DNA of 64,000 nucleotides from the NCBI GenBank assembly GCA_009844425.1, contig VYBN01000034.1:124001-188000 (forward strand). The letters run 5' to 3'. Below, piece after piece: positions 17,366 to 25,866 of the stretch (positions are counted from its first letter, which is position 1; each line of letters begins with the position of its first letter). The DNA comes from Gammaproteobacteria bacterium. GTDB lineage: Bacteria; Pseudomonadota; Gammaproteobacteria; Steroidobacterales; Foliamicaceae. The notes under the pieces were generated by a model. That model saw only the letters and a list, made by a program, of their open reading frames with translations, was not told the DNA's origin and made no database searches. The position numbers and the translations under genes are program-made.

Positions 17366-18871
17366 GTGAATGAGATGCAGGCGGAACGAGTGTCCATAAC
17401 GGGGTCCATGTTGTACGACCTGGTGGCGTGCCCGCACCGCCTGCACATGGACAAGTTCGCCGATCCGGCCGAGCGCGATCCAGTCAGCCCGTTTGTCCAA
17501 TTACTCTGGAAGAAGGGCGTGCTGTGGGAAAACGAAGTCATGGCGGGGCTTGACGCCCCGTTCACTGACCTTTCCGGCTATCGCGGGGAGGAGCAGGAAT
17601 GCAAGACGCGCGAGGCGATGCGCCGGGGCGATGCATTGATCTACGCCGGGCGTATCCGGTCAGGCGACCTGCTGGGCATTCCGGATCTGCTGCGCCGGGA
17701 AGGCACCGGCTATCTTGCCGGCGACATCAAATCCGGGGCCGGCGTCGAGGAATCGGAGAACCTCGCAAAACTCAAGAAGCACTACGCCGTTCAACTTGCG
17801 CTATACACCGACATCCTTGAACGGACCGGATTTTCCGCCGGAAGAAGAGGGTTTATCTGGGATATACATGGGTACGAGGTCGATTACGACTTCACCCGCC
17901 CCCAGACCGAGCGTAATCCCCGCACGCTGTGGCAGGAGTACGAGGCCGTCCTTTCCCATGCCAAGGCCATTCTCTCGGAGCGGCGGGCAACGCGCGCGGC
18001 CTACGCCAGCATTTGCAAGCTTTGCCATTGGCATTCTGCGTGTATGAAACAAATCAAAGAGGCGGACGATTTGACGCTGATTCCCGAGCTGGGTCGCTCC
18101 AGGCGCGATGCCATGGTGGAGAGCGTGCCCACGGTGGGTGCGCTCGTGACAGCCGACACCTCTGAATTCCGGGAGGACGAGAAAACAATCTTCCGCGGAA
18201 TCGGCCCGGCCACGCTCGACAAGTTCTCCGAGCGCGCCAGACTGTTGGCTGCGGGCCCGGATGCGAAGCCGTATCTGAAGCAACCCCTGGAGCTGCCCGC
18301 CGCGCCCGTCGAGTTGTTCTTCGATATCGAAGTGGATCCGATGCGCGACCACTGTTATCTGCACGGATTCGTGGAGCGCCGCAACGGCGAAAGCAACAGC
18401 GAGCGCTTCGTTTACTTCTTCGCCGAGGAAGCGACGGAGGAGGCCGAAAAACAGGCGTTCGCGCAGGCCTGGAATTTCATGCGGGCCAGCCGTCCGTGCG
18501 CGATCTACTACTACGCCCCGTACGAAAAAATCATCTACCGAAAACTCCGCGACAAGTATCCCAACGTTTGCTCGATGGACGCGCTGGAAGCGCTGTTCGA
18601 CGCGCCCGAAACTGTGGATCTATACACGGACATCGTTCGCAAACACACCGAATGGCCGACGCACGACTACAGCCTGAAAACGCTGGCCCGCTACCTGGGC
18701 TTCGACTGGCAGGACACCGACCCCTCCGGCGCCTCGTCCATCGAGTGGTTCCACCAGTGGACGGACACGGGCGACGAAGCAATCAGGCAACGCATCCTCG
18801 CCTACAACGAGGACGACTGCCGGGCCACCCGAGTCCTGCGCGACGCTCTACAAAGCATGGCTATGGCTTGA
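17366..18871 (+). CDS. TM0106-family RecB-like nuclease with RNase H-like exonuclease domain
   Basis: This 501-residue protein combines two nuclease modules. The N-terminal half has a RecB/Cas4-type PD-(D/E)xK core (GIPDLLRR near residue 102, GDIKSG near 117). Its cysteines could hold an Fe-S cluster (VACPHR near the start, then CKLCHWHSAC). A helix-hairpin-helix-like stretch follows (FRGIGPATLDKFSERA). The C-terminal half begins ELFFDIEVDP and has YNEDDCRATRVLRD, typical of the predicted DnaQ/RNase H-like exonuclease of this family. Start is GTG at 17366 or ATG at 17375. A partial second copy lies at 19782-19986. The biological role is unknown; DNA repair or mobile-DNA processing is likely. 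Confidence 0.84.
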   Translation: MNEMQAERVSITGSMLYDLVACPHRLHMDKFADPAERDPVSPFVQLLWKKGVLWENEVMAGLDAPFTDLSGYRGEEQECKTREAMRRGDALIYAGRIRSGDLLGIPDLLRREGTGYLAGDIKSGAGVEESENLAKLKKHYAVQLALYTDILERTGFSAGRRGFIWDIHGYEVDYDFTRPQTERNPRTLWQEYEAVLSHAKAILSERRATRAAYASICKLCHWHSACMKQIKEADDLTLIPELGRSRRDAMVESVPTVGALVTADTSEFREDEKTIFRGIGPATLDKFSERARLLAAGPDAKPYLKQPLELPAAPVELFFDIEVDPMRDHCYLHGFVERRNGESNSERFVYFFAEEATEEAEKQAFAQAWNFMRASRPCAIYYYAPYEKIIYRKLRDKYPNVCSMDALEALFDAPETVDLYTDIVRKHTEWPTHDYSLKTLARYLGFDWQDTDPSGASSIEWFHQWTDTGDEAIRQRILAYNEDDCRATRVLRDALQSMAMA

Positions 18872-18947
18872 GCCCGCGCCGTGGCAGCGGTTTGCCCCGC
18901 TGCGAGTTGGCCTATATAACCAGCGGCATGGATGAGGCGCATGCAGC

Positions 18948-19355
18948 TCAGGGTCTCAGGAGCGTTGCGTTCGGCATTTGGGCTGCTTTTCGGTCGAACG
19001 TGTAGAGTGCTCGCGCGCCTGCTCGTTGTGCAGCTGCCGCAATCATCAGATCCGAAAAGCCCGCGCCGCCGCGGCCGTACTGAAATGCTGCGCGCGCAAC
19101 ATCATCGGAAGATTCGATCTGCAGCTCCCCGGTTGCGATCAGGGCGTCCAGAACTTCCGCGATGCGTTGCCGGGAAAAACCGTAGGTGCGTTCAAGAACC
19201 CACACCAGTTCCACGATGACTTCCCGGCAAACGAAACCGGGCTGCTCTCCCGTGAGCCGCTCCAGAAACTCGCGGGCCGTCCTGGACTGCCGGGGTTCAT
19301 CGTCCACCAGAAAGCGGACCAGTACATTCGTGTCGAGCGCAATCATTCCTCGCAC
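18948..19355 (-). CDS. PIN-domain toxin (VapC type), partner of an AbrB-like antitoxin
   Basis: The 135-residue protein is a complete PIN ribonuclease. Acidic metal-binding residues are visible in ALDTNVLVR, EVIVELVW, GFSDLMIA and YTFDRKA. It begins at MRG or at the second methionine. The gene overlaps the upstream AbrB/MazE-type antitoxin gene by 13 bases, forming a type II toxin-antitoxin operon. The pair lies between the RecB-like nuclease gene and that gene's partial duplicate. Confidence 0.85.
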   Translation of the reverse strand: MRGMIALDTNVLVRFLVDDEPRQSRTAREFLERLTGEQPGFVCREVIVELVWVLERTYGFSRQRIAEVLDALIATGELQIESSDDVARAAFQYGRGGAGFSDLMIAAAAQRAGARALYTFDRKAAQMPNATLLRP

Positions 19356-19585
19356 GCGCCTTCGGCAATGGCACTCTCCATGTCCTTCAGCGTTGCGGCG
19401 GGCGTGCCATTGGGGCGCCGCAAAAAGCCGTACAGACGGCTGATCGGACGCACGGGCCGAATACGGACTTCGTTGTCGAGGATCACGTAGCGGACTCGAT
19501 CGCCTTCTCCCACGCCAAGCGCCGTTCGTACGGGCTTCGGCAATGTCGTCTGTCCTTTTGAAGTAATCGCGGATTCAACCATCAT
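19343..19585 (-). CDS. AbrB/SpoVT-family antitoxin
   Basis: This 80-residue protein has the swapped-hairpin DNA-binding fold shown by ITSKGQTTLPKPVRTALGVG, followed by EGDRVRYVI. The C-terminal half (GFLRRPNGTP and following) would wrap the toxin. It precedes and overlaps the PIN toxin gene. A perfect inverted repeat 27 bases upstream of the ATG is the likely autoregulatory site. Confidence 0.83.
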   Translation of the reverse strand: MMVESAITSKGQTTLPKPVRTALGVGEGDRVRYVILDNEVRIRPVRPISRLYGFLRRPNGTPAATLKDMESAIAEGACEE

Positions 19586-19611
19586 GCATGTCCCCTTACT
19601 TCTGTGAATAA

Positions 19612-19635
19612 TACCTTACAAAAGAATATAAGGTA
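19612..19635. promoter_or_regulatory. Palindromic operator upstream of the AbrB/PIN toxin-antitoxin operon
   Basis: TACCTTA at 19612-19618 and TAAGGTA at 19629-19635 form a perfect seven-base inverted repeat with a ten-base spacer, in an A/T-rich stretch just upstream of the antitoxin ATG. Position and symmetry fit autorepression by the AbrB-like dimer, alone or with its toxin. It probably overlaps the promoter. Confidence 0.5.
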
Positions 19636-19781
19636 AGGGCAAAGTCAATTAACATTTCCCATGTAAAAAACGATGTCAATGATCATGTCGTTGACCATCG
19701 GCGCCCGGCTGTCGCTTTTCGCAATGGCGCATTGGTGGGTGGGGAAACGCCGTGGAGCCGAGTCACACAGTGCCAAGCCTC

Positions 19782-19986
19782 CGCGATCTACTACTACGCC
19801 CTGTAGGACACCGACCCCTCCGGCGCCTCGTCCATCGAGTGGTTCCACCAGTGGACGGACCCAGGCGACGAAACAATCAGGCAACGCATCCTCGCCTACA
19901 ACGAAGACGACTGCCGAGCCACCCGAGTCCTGCGCGACGCTTTGGAAAGCATGGCCGAGTCTTTCGCCCAAACCGCGCCAGACTAG
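19782..19986 (+). pseudogene. Internally deleted partial copy of the RecB-like nuclease gene
   Basis: The sequence from GCGATCTACTACTACGCCC onward repeats the 3' part of the nuclease gene at 18499-18871. About 193 bases (18518-18710) are missing, so the reading YYYA is joined, through an in-frame TAG, to DTDPSGASSIEWFHQWTD. The remainder (GDETIRQRILAYNEDDCRAT and on) is nearly identical to the full gene with a few substitutions, then ends with a different tail (FAQTAPD). It cannot encode a working enzyme. It marks a duplication around the AbrB/PIN operon. Confidence 0.82.
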
Positions 19987-20369
19987 AAAAAGTCCGGCAT
20001 TGGATCGCTCGTTTTTCGTCTCTCTGCCGCCCGCACCGTCACGAGAGTTTTTCCGGGGTTGCTTCTGAGCGCGGAAACGACGTTTGGAATCAGCGGCTGC
20101 AAATCTTCAAGCAAATTATTGGGCGGAGCCTCCAGCAAAACAATCGTGACAGGAAGCCTATCTAAATTCTGTTGGTTTTGGATATTGCGATCAATCGTGA
20201 TGAACGCGGTAAATCCCGCGTCCGCAGCACACTGAAGCAATTCTCCGTTCTCCAACCCGCCCCATCCCATTTCAGGTGCCGTTGCGACTTCAAGAGCTTC
20301 TGGAAAACTGGCAGCCAGTTTCCTTGGAACGCACTCGTCAAGTAGCGATTTCGGAGGCAACGGGTTCAA
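19983..20369 (-). CDS. DUF5615 PIN-like putative toxin
   Basis: This 128-residue protein matches DUF5615 PIN-like proteins: SLLDECVPRKLAASFP at the start, EMGWGGLENGELLQCAADAG, then AFITIDRNIQNQQNLDRLP. The acidic residues of LLDE and TIDRN would bind metal. The partner DUF433 gene overlaps its start by 32 bases. Such pairs are regarded as type II toxin-antitoxin modules related to VapBC. Its stop touches the end of the nuclease pseudogene on the other strand. Confidence 0.78.
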   Translation of the reverse strand: MNPLPPKSLLDECVPRKLAASFPEALEVATAPEMGWGGLENGELLQCAADAGFTAFITIDRNIQNQQNLDRLPVTIVLLEAPPNNLLEDLQPLIPNVVSALRSNPGKTLVTVRAAERRKTSDPMPDFF

Positions 20370-20592
20370 TGGTTGGCTCCGACAATCGCTTGTTAGCCTG
20401 CTTGATCAGCCACATCGCGTGCTCCCGCCTGACCGTCGGAAATTGGTCCAGGTACTCATCCAGACTATATCCCGCTTCTAAATAATCCCATAGGCTCCGA
20501 GCCGGGACCCGTGTGCCGATAAACACCGCAGTACCGTGCATTACGTTGGGGTTCGAGTGTACAACCCTGTTGTCCATGGTTATTTCGATCAT
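20338..20592 (-). CDS. DUF433 putative antitoxin
   Basis: This 84-residue protein has the DUF433 layout: HSNPNVMHGTAVFIGTRVPA, then LWDYLEAGYSLDEYLDQFPT and an alpha-helical end. DUF433 proteins contain a winged-helix-like domain and are commonly encoded just upstream of DUF5615 or VapC-like toxins, as here. Overlap with the toxin gene supports coupled translation. Confidence 0.78.
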   Translation of the reverse strand: MIEITMDNRVVHSNPNVMHGTAVFIGTRVPARSLWDYLEAGYSLDEYLDQFPTVRREHAMWLIKQANKRLSEPTIEPVASEIAT

Positions 20593-20939
20593 AGCATTTT
20601 CATTCGTTCGCCTACATTTTGCTCGACGAAATCAAGATATGGTGCCGGGCAGGCGAGTGGGCGCGTCGTATTGTCTCCTGATCCAATCGATCAGTGGTGA
20701 CCTTCGCCGGGAATGCACAAGCTATTGACTAATGAAATAGACCGTAGAGCTTCTTGACTGGACTTCTGCGGGGGTTGTGGTGGTCATCGAACCCTTCAAA
20801 AACGAGCTCCGCTGCATTCTTGGTCCCTTGCTTATTTCGAATAGCGTTGTTTTTCTGGTATCCCATTGTTATGAAGTGGCGACAGTGAATAGATGAGGGG
20901 GGTCAATTGGTTCAACTGACTTGAGAGGCTTGACCTTGC
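20593..20939. other. Gap without a recognisable gene
   Basis: About 350 bases between two leftward toxin-antitoxin operons. Base composition is lower in GC than the neighbours. No open frame with family resemblance, no palindrome of the E family and no transposase fragment was seen. It should hold the promoter of the DUF433/DUF5615 operon and the end of the Phd/PIN transcript. Confidence 0.4.
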
Positions 20940-21326
20940 TCAGGCCGCCAGCGTGCGGACGCCGTAGATGGGAATGCGGGCGTCCCGGGTGACGATCACC
21001 AGCCCCTCGGCCTGCGCCTGGGCGATCAGGAACCGGTCGAATGGGTCACGGTGATGCATCGGAAGATCTCCCGCCTGCTCCGCGTGATGGAAGGTCAGCG
21101 GCAGATGGATAAATCCCCTTTCCTCAACCAGAGCCGCCAGGTTGCGCGGGGCGGTGATTTTTCCCTTCGCGCGCTTGACGGCAATCTCCCATCCGGTAAT
21201 GGCGCTGACAAAGATTTCGTTGCGCGGGTCGGCGATGCGGGCGCGGGCGCCATCAGCCAGTTCCGCAACGTCGGACAGCCACCATATCAGCGCATGGGTG
21301 TCCAGCAAGAGACGCTGCATCATCAA
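20940..21326 (-). CDS. PIN-domain toxin (VapC type), partner of a Phd-like antitoxin
   Basis: This 128-residue PIN ribonuclease begins LLLDTHALIWWLSD, with further acidic residues in TGWEIAVKRAKGK and RDPFDRFLIAQAQ and the segment IVTRDARIPIYGV. It is of the COG3744 type usually coupled to Phd/YefM antitoxins. The antitoxin gene upstream overlaps it by four bases. Confidence 0.86.
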   Translation of the reverse strand: MMMQRLLLDTHALIWWLSDVAELADGARARIADPRNEIFVSAITGWEIAVKRAKGKITAPRNLAALVEERGFIHLPLTFHHAEQAGDLPMHHRDPFDRFLIAQAQAEGLVIVTRDARIPIYGVRTLAA

Positions 21327-21574
21327 TCCTCATCGGGAAAAATCTTCGACTTCTCGATCGCATCAATGAGTTCCTCATCATCGTCGTCAAAGTCGGGAGA
21401 CATGCGAATCCGGCCTTCAAACCCACCAGGATTTCGTTCTTCCAGGCGCTCGCGATAGGGTGTGAGGTACAGCCAAGGCTCGCCGGCCCTGGCGATAACG
21501 ATTTCCTCCCCCTCCCAGGCCAGCTTACCCAGCCTGGAGAGTTGCGATTTCGCTTCGTGCATGTTCACTTTCAT
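21323..21574 (-). CDS. Phd/YefM-family antitoxin
   Basis: This 83-residue protein starts MKVNMHEAKSQLSRL, the standard Phd/YefM N-terminus. It continues with the beta-strand block GEEIVIARAGEPWLYLTPY and an acidic C-terminal region (DFDDDDEELIDAIE) that would bind the PIN toxin encoded immediately downstream. It is likely the autorepressor of this operon. Confidence 0.85.
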   Translation of the reverse strand: MKVNMHEAKSQLSRLGKLAWEGEEIVIARAGEPWLYLTPYRERLEERNPGGFEGRIRMSPDFDDDDEELIDAIEKSKIFPDED

Positions 21575-21748
21575 AATGACGCGCCCGGATAGCTAAGTCG
21601 GGCTAAGTCTTGCAGTCAATCGATCCTCTGTCAAGACGCTGACCTTGTCGTGACGGGGCGGTGGGCGTGTTGCGAACAATCGTGATGAACGCCTCACAAT
21701 AGCCCAACCCCCAATCTCAACACGCTGGGTGAAATATGCGGGTTAGGC

Positions 21749-21850
21749 GAAGTCGGCGTCATCCCTTCGGCAGGCCGCATCGGCAACTCCTACGACAATG
21801 CGCTGGCCGAGACCGTCATTGGGTTGTTCAAAACCTTCACTAACCACCTT
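21749..21850 (+). mobile_element. Remnant of an IS3-family transposase (OrfB)
   Basis: The frame reads EVGVIPSAGRIGNSYDNALA followed by ETVIGLFKT, which is the strongly conserved DDE-region signature of IS3-family OrfB transposases (SxxGDSYDNALAE). A stop precedes it and the sequence loses resemblance after it, so only about 34 codons remain. No terminal inverted repeats were seen. The spacer 21575-21876 contains nothing else recognisable. Confidence 0.75.
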
Positions 21851-21876
21851 GTTTCCCGTTTCAAGCTCTTGCAGCT

Positions 21877-22471
21877 TCATTTTTTCGTTGGGCTTACTAC
21901 TTCCTTGATCTCCTTGAGCATTTTTTCCATTCTTTCTTCCATATTCTTCAATTTGTCAGCAATGCCACCGTCTGCGTCAGGGTGGGGAACTTGAAATACC
22001 TGACGGGCATTGGCAAATGTGCCGGATTGCTTGTTGAAACGGGGGTTAGTGATCGAAATCAGGATTGCTTCTAGCTGAGCGAGCGCATCCAAGTGAGAAA
22101 TTTCTCGTTCTTCTAGTCCTTGTTTCGCAACCAAACCACGAAAATTTGTCCCACCGACCCGACATGGGACCTTTCCGATGTTGCATGAGACGCTTGAACA
22201 ACGTCGATTTAGTTCCCAGCCCAGCCTCTCCGACATAGAGAAGCTGACTCTCTCCATAGAGACAGTAGATTCCAACGTAGTCTCTAAAATCCATTTCATG
22301 TTCTTTACGCTCTTCTTTTGTGGATGCTCCCCGCCGACCGGTTGTCGGACTGACGCGGCCTTTGAGCTCGCCGCTTTTCTTCTGACGCCCCCAGAATACG
22401 GACTCTTCCGACCAGAAAAGACCGTAGTGGGTGATCATGTTCTTGTTCTGCGAGTCTGTTGTAATAGGCAC
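21877..22471 (-). pseudogene. Frameshifted GIY-YIG nuclease-like gene
   Basis: Two frames make one protein. The first (from MITHYGLFWSEESVFWG) carries a GIY-YIG-like core: VGIYCLYGESQLLYVGEAGL followed by RLMQHRKGPMSGRWDKFSWF. Near 22135 the frame changes, and the continuation DALAQLEAILISITNPRFNK and FANARQVFQVPH lies in the other frame, ending in a coiled-coil-like tail. A single-base indel explains the break. A sequencing error or genuine decay are both possible. The intact family is of unknown role. Confidence 0.72.
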
Positions 22472-22732
22472 ATCCTTTCCTTAATCAAGTCGATGCGGCG
22501 TATGTTATCGAAGAGTTGCGCGCGTGGCAAGAGGTCATCGGGGGGGCATCGGGAGGGGCGAAACGGTGCCCGCCAACCTGCCTCTGACCGAGAACCTCCG
22601 GATGGTGCAGGCGCAGGTCGCCGAGGGCTCGCCCCTTATCCAGAGCCCCGTAAACCGGCAGGACCTGCAACTGAAGCGGCATTTTATGGTTGATTTGTCG
22701 CAGGCTTTTGGGAGAGGCGGGGCTCCTAAGAT

Positions 22733-23611
22733 TCAGCTTTTGCGGGAGCGGGGGAGGTATTGGAGCCAGTTGTGTTCTGGGTCGCCGCAGGCGATGAATG
22801 GGGAGTTCAGGATGGATGGCTTGCGGTAGCGAAGAGACTGGCCCTGGAGATCAATGACTGCGCCGCCGGCGCATTCCAGCACCACCTGGCCGGCGGCGGT
22901 GTCCCATTCGGAGGTGGGGCGCATGCGCGGATAGACATCCGCCTCGCCGCGCGCGATCAGGCAGAATTTCAACGAACTGGAAACTGCGCGCTGCTGCGTC
23001 TCGCCCATGGCGCCAACGTAGCGATCGTAGCTCTCGACTGCGGAGGCGGCATGCGAACGGCTGCACAGCACCCGCAGCGGGCTTGCGGGCGGCTGGCGAA
23101 CGCGGATTCTTTCCGCCGCCGCTGATCCGGTACGGCTGAAAAAGGCCCCGCCGCCTTCGCAGGCAGAGTACATCTCGCCCTTGGCCGTCGCGTAAACCAC
23201 GCCGAGCACGGGCCGGTCGGCGTGGATCAGCGCAATGTTCACGGTGAACTCCCGGTTTCCCTGGATGAATCCCCGGGTTCCGTCCAGCGGGTCCACCAGC
23301 CAGTGCCATGGCCAGCCCAGGCGCCGCCCGCCGCTCAGGTCATCTCCCGATTCTTCCGACAACACCGGAATGGCTTGCGTCAGCCGCTCAAGCCCGGCCA
23401 CGATGTGCTCGTGAGCGGCCCGGTCCGCAGCGGTGACGGGGCTGCTGTCGGACTTGTAATCGACCATGACGCGCCCTTCCCGAAAAAAGCGCAGCGCCAA
23501 TTGGCCCGCTCCATGCGCCAACTCGCGCACCGGGCCGATCAGCGCGGCAAAATCGGGAGTCTCACCGTCTTGCATGGGTGCGCACGCCGCTTCCGTTTCG
23601 TGAACGCTCAT
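22733..23611 (-). CDS. cysQ: CysQ-type 3'(2'),5'-bisphosphate nucleotidase, inositol monophosphatase family
   Basis: This 292-residue enzyme has the lithium-sensitive phosphatase motifs: PVLSEESGDD, WLVDPLDGTRGFI (metal site) and SEWDTAAGQVVLECAGG. CysQ removes the phosphate from PAP formed in sulfate assimilation and sulfotransfer. The ATG at 23611 is separated by one base from the stop of the upstream AAA gene, so the two are co-transcribed and possibly coupled. That is an unusual partner for a sulfur gene. A role in nucleotide signalling is conceivable but unsupported by sequence. Confidence 0.9.
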   Translation of the reverse strand: MSVHETEAACAPMQDGETPDFAALIGPVRELAHGAGQLALRFFREGRVMVDYKSDSSPVTAADRAAHEHIVAGLERLTQAIPVLSEESGDDLSGGRRLGWPWHWLVDPLDGTRGFIQGNREFTVNIALIHADRPVLGVVYATAKGEMYSACEGGGAFFSRTGSAAAERIRVRQPPASPLRVLCSRSHAASAVESYDRYVGAMGETQQRAVSSSLKFCLIARGEADVYPRMRPTSEWDTAAGQVVLECAGGAVIDLQGQSLRYRKPSILNSPFIACGDPEHNWLQYLPRSRKS

Positions 23612-23612
23612 G

Positions 23613-25775
23613 TCAATGCACGAAGCCCACGGGGCGGGATGGGTTGGGCTTGGCTTCGCACTCGGCTTTCAACAGGGCGTAGAGGGCGGACGGGTCTTCG
23701 AGCTGGCCCAGGATTTCGGCTTTGTGGCGGGCTGTCGCGAAATCGCCGGGCGTCAGCACTTGCAGGGAGCCCAGGCCTCCGGGCGGCGGCAGGCTGAACC
23801 AGTCGCGGAACATGGCGTTGGCGCGGCTCGCATCCATATAGCCCACGCTGATCTTGAAGACGAAGCGGCGCAGCGTGGCCGGGTCGAGCTTCTCGATCAG
23901 GTTGGTGGTGCAGGCGAACGGCAGCGGATGACGCTCCATCCAGGTGAGCATTTCGTTGACCTGGCTGATTTCCCAGTTGCGCTCCGCGCCGCGGCGGTCG
24001 GCCAGCAGCGAGTCGGCTTCGTCGAACACCAAAAAGGAGCCGTCGTCGGCTGCTTCGCGGAATGCCTGGGCAATGTTCTTTTCGGTCTGCCCCACCCACA
24101 TGCTCATCAGGTCCGAGGCGCGTTTCTGGGTGACTTCCAGGCCCAGCCGGTCGGCCAGGTAGCGCGTCCAGGCGCTCTTTCCGGTGCCGGGCGGACCCTG
24201 CAGGCACAGCGAGAAACGCTGCTTGCCGGTCGCGCATAGCCGGCCGGCCAGCGCTTCCAGGTCTTCATCCGACTGCATGAACGCGGGATTGAAGCCGCGC
24301 GGGACGCCCTGATCGGGTTTTTCGCAGTCCAGCAGCCGGGACAGGCTTTGCACGCCGCGGCGAACGGCGCCCAGGTCGCCATCGCGCAGCAGGGCCGCGG
24401 CGGCTACGGCGCCTGCAGCCACGCCCGGAGTGGCGTCGAACTCGTAGGCCAGATCCCGAGCGTCCTGCGCGCTCGCCTCAATGCCGCTGCGTTCCAGTTG
24501 GCGCGCCCAGATGCGCTGGCGAACCGGGGGCGGCGGCTGGCGCAATTCGATGGCGAACATCATGCGCCGAAGGAGTGCGCGGTCGATGTCGCTTGCATTG
24601 TTGACGGTCCACAGCGTGGGCGCGGGATTTTCTTCCAGCAGGCGATTCATGAACAGCCGTGACGGCGCTTGGCTGCGCTTGCGCGGTTGGAGTAAGCCGA
24701 AAAGGCCGAGCAGCGAGGATGATCCCTGGCCCAGCAGGTCATCCATTTCGTCGAACAGGAGCATGGCATCAGTTTCCCGCCGCAGCAGGCTCTGACCCAG
24801 CTTGAGGTCCGCCAGACGCTCGCTGCGCGACGGCTCGTTGCCGGTCTCGTCCGTTTCGCCCACGCTGAACAGCGCAACGCCCAGTCGAGCCGCCAGGGTG
24901 CGGGCGAATTCCGTCTTGCCGGTGCCGGGCGGTCCGTAGAGCAGCACGTTGACGCCTTTGGCGCGCTTGTTCAGGGCGCCGCGCACGATGCCCTCCACAT
25001 CGGCGCGCTGCTGTCCCAGATGGTCGAAGTCCTGCCACTCCAGCTCGGCTTGCGCTGGGGCGCCCAGCAGCAGGGGGATCGGATCGGATTCTTCGTCGGG
25101 CGCCGAGTCCAGGCGGCGCAGGCGCGACGCCACGGACATATTGCCATCGTCGTCCACCGCGAGCAGGCCGGAGCGGGCCAGCGGCACGTCGGGAGCGCAA
25201 CATGACAACAGGGTATTTGGGGAAACGCCGAGCAACTCCGCGATAGCGGGGTTCTTCAGGTTTGTGATGCCGATCTGGCTGAACCTTGCGGGGCCCGCGC
25301 CGTACACGGTGTCCAGCAGCGATTCCAGCGCCGGCCGGGTCTGGTAGCGCAGCAGCAACTCCACAACCTGCAGGTCAGCGTCGTCAAGGCGCGTAATCCG
25401 CGCCAATCGTTGCAGCCGCAGCGCCGTGGCGTCGGGTTTGATAGCTTGCGTTGCGTTACTGGCCCGGCGCAATGCAGCGCGCAGGCGCCGCCAAGCCTGT
25501 GCGCTGGTTTCGCAGCCATCCTTTGCCGTGCGCTGTGTGCCTGGCGAGCGCCTGAGGGCGCGGGGCAGCGAACCGCTCCCGCATTGCGAGGCGGCTTCAG
25601 CGAGTCCAGCAGCGTCTATTTCGCAGCCGTGATCGGCGAGGACGGCCGCCAGCGCTTCCACATTTTCGGATACCCATTCAACCAACTCCGCGGCCTCCGG
25701 CCGGCGGTGATGGATGCGCTCGGCGGCGGTGGCGAGCCAGGTCAGGCCCAGGCGGCTTTCGTAGGGCGTAAGCAT
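23613..25775 (-). CDS. Double AAA ATPase of a WYL-controlled locus
   Basis: This 720-residue protein has two AAA modules. The first Walker A (GPPGTGKTEFARTLAARLG) is near residue 279 with Walker B AMLLFDEMDDLLG. The second (GPPGTGKSAWTRYLADRLG) is near 527 with SFLVFDEADSLLADRRGAE. An N-terminal region of about 250 residues is helical and unassigned. Start 25775 is preferred because GGAG lies seven bases upstream of it; MCM at 25781 is too close. The gene is divergent from a WYL regulator with a palindromic operator between. The layout suggests a stress- or phage-inducible remodelling ATPase; the substrate is unknown. Confidence 0.82.
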   Translation of the reverse strand: MLTPYESRLGLTWLATAAERIHHRRPEAAELVEWVSENVEALAAVLADHGCEIDAAGLAEAASQCGSGSLPRALRRSPGTQRTAKDGCETSAQAWRRLRAALRRASNATQAIKPDATALRLQRLARITRLDDADLQVVELLLRYQTRPALESLLDTVYGAGPARFSQIGITNLKNPAIAELLGVSPNTLLSCCAPDVPLARSGLLAVDDDGNMSVASRLRRLDSAPDEESDPIPLLLGAPAQAELEWQDFDHLGQQRADVEGIVRGALNKRAKGVNVLLYGPPGTGKTEFARTLAARLGVALFSVGETDETGNEPSRSERLADLKLGQSLLRRETDAMLLFDEMDDLLGQGSSSLLGLFGLLQPRKRSQAPSRLFMNRLLEENPAPTLWTVNNASDIDRALLRRMMFAIELRQPPPPVRQRIWARQLERSGIEASAQDARDLAYEFDATPGVAAGAVAAAALLRDGDLGAVRRGVQSLSRLLDCEKPDQGVPRGFNPAFMQSDEDLEALAGRLCATGKQRFSLCLQGPPGTGKSAWTRYLADRLGLEVTQKRASDLMSMWVGQTEKNIAQAFREAADDGSFLVFDEADSLLADRRGAERNWEISQVNEMLTWMERHPLPFACTTNLIEKLDPATLRRFVFKISVGYMDASRANAMFRDWFSLPPPGGLGSLQVLTPGDFATARHKAEILGQLEDPSALYALLKAECEAKPNPSRPVGFVH

Positions 25776-25820
25776 GCACATTCTCCGTGTCTTGAATTCC
25801 CTTTGCATGGTATGAAACGA

Positions 25821-25841
25821 ATGCGACATATTGCGTCGCAT
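25821..25841. promoter_or_regulatory. Palindromic operator between the AAA gene and the WYL regulator
   Basis: ATGCGAC, a seven-base spacer (ATATTGC), then GTCGCAT form a perfect inverted repeat centred between the two divergent genes. Size and position suit binding of a dimeric winged-helix/WYL repressor controlling both directions. Confidence 0.65.
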
Positions 25842-25866
25842 AAGGACTGCCGGATAGAATGGCGCC

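Noticed and set aside
21749-21850. Intact IS3 insertion sequence
   Set aside because: Only about 34 codons of OrfB survive and no terminal repeats were found.
22472-22732. Possible small gene in either strand between the GIY-YIG remnant and cysQ
   Set aside because: Short open frames exist on both strands but neither shows family resemblance or a ribosome site; it was left as unexplained spacer.
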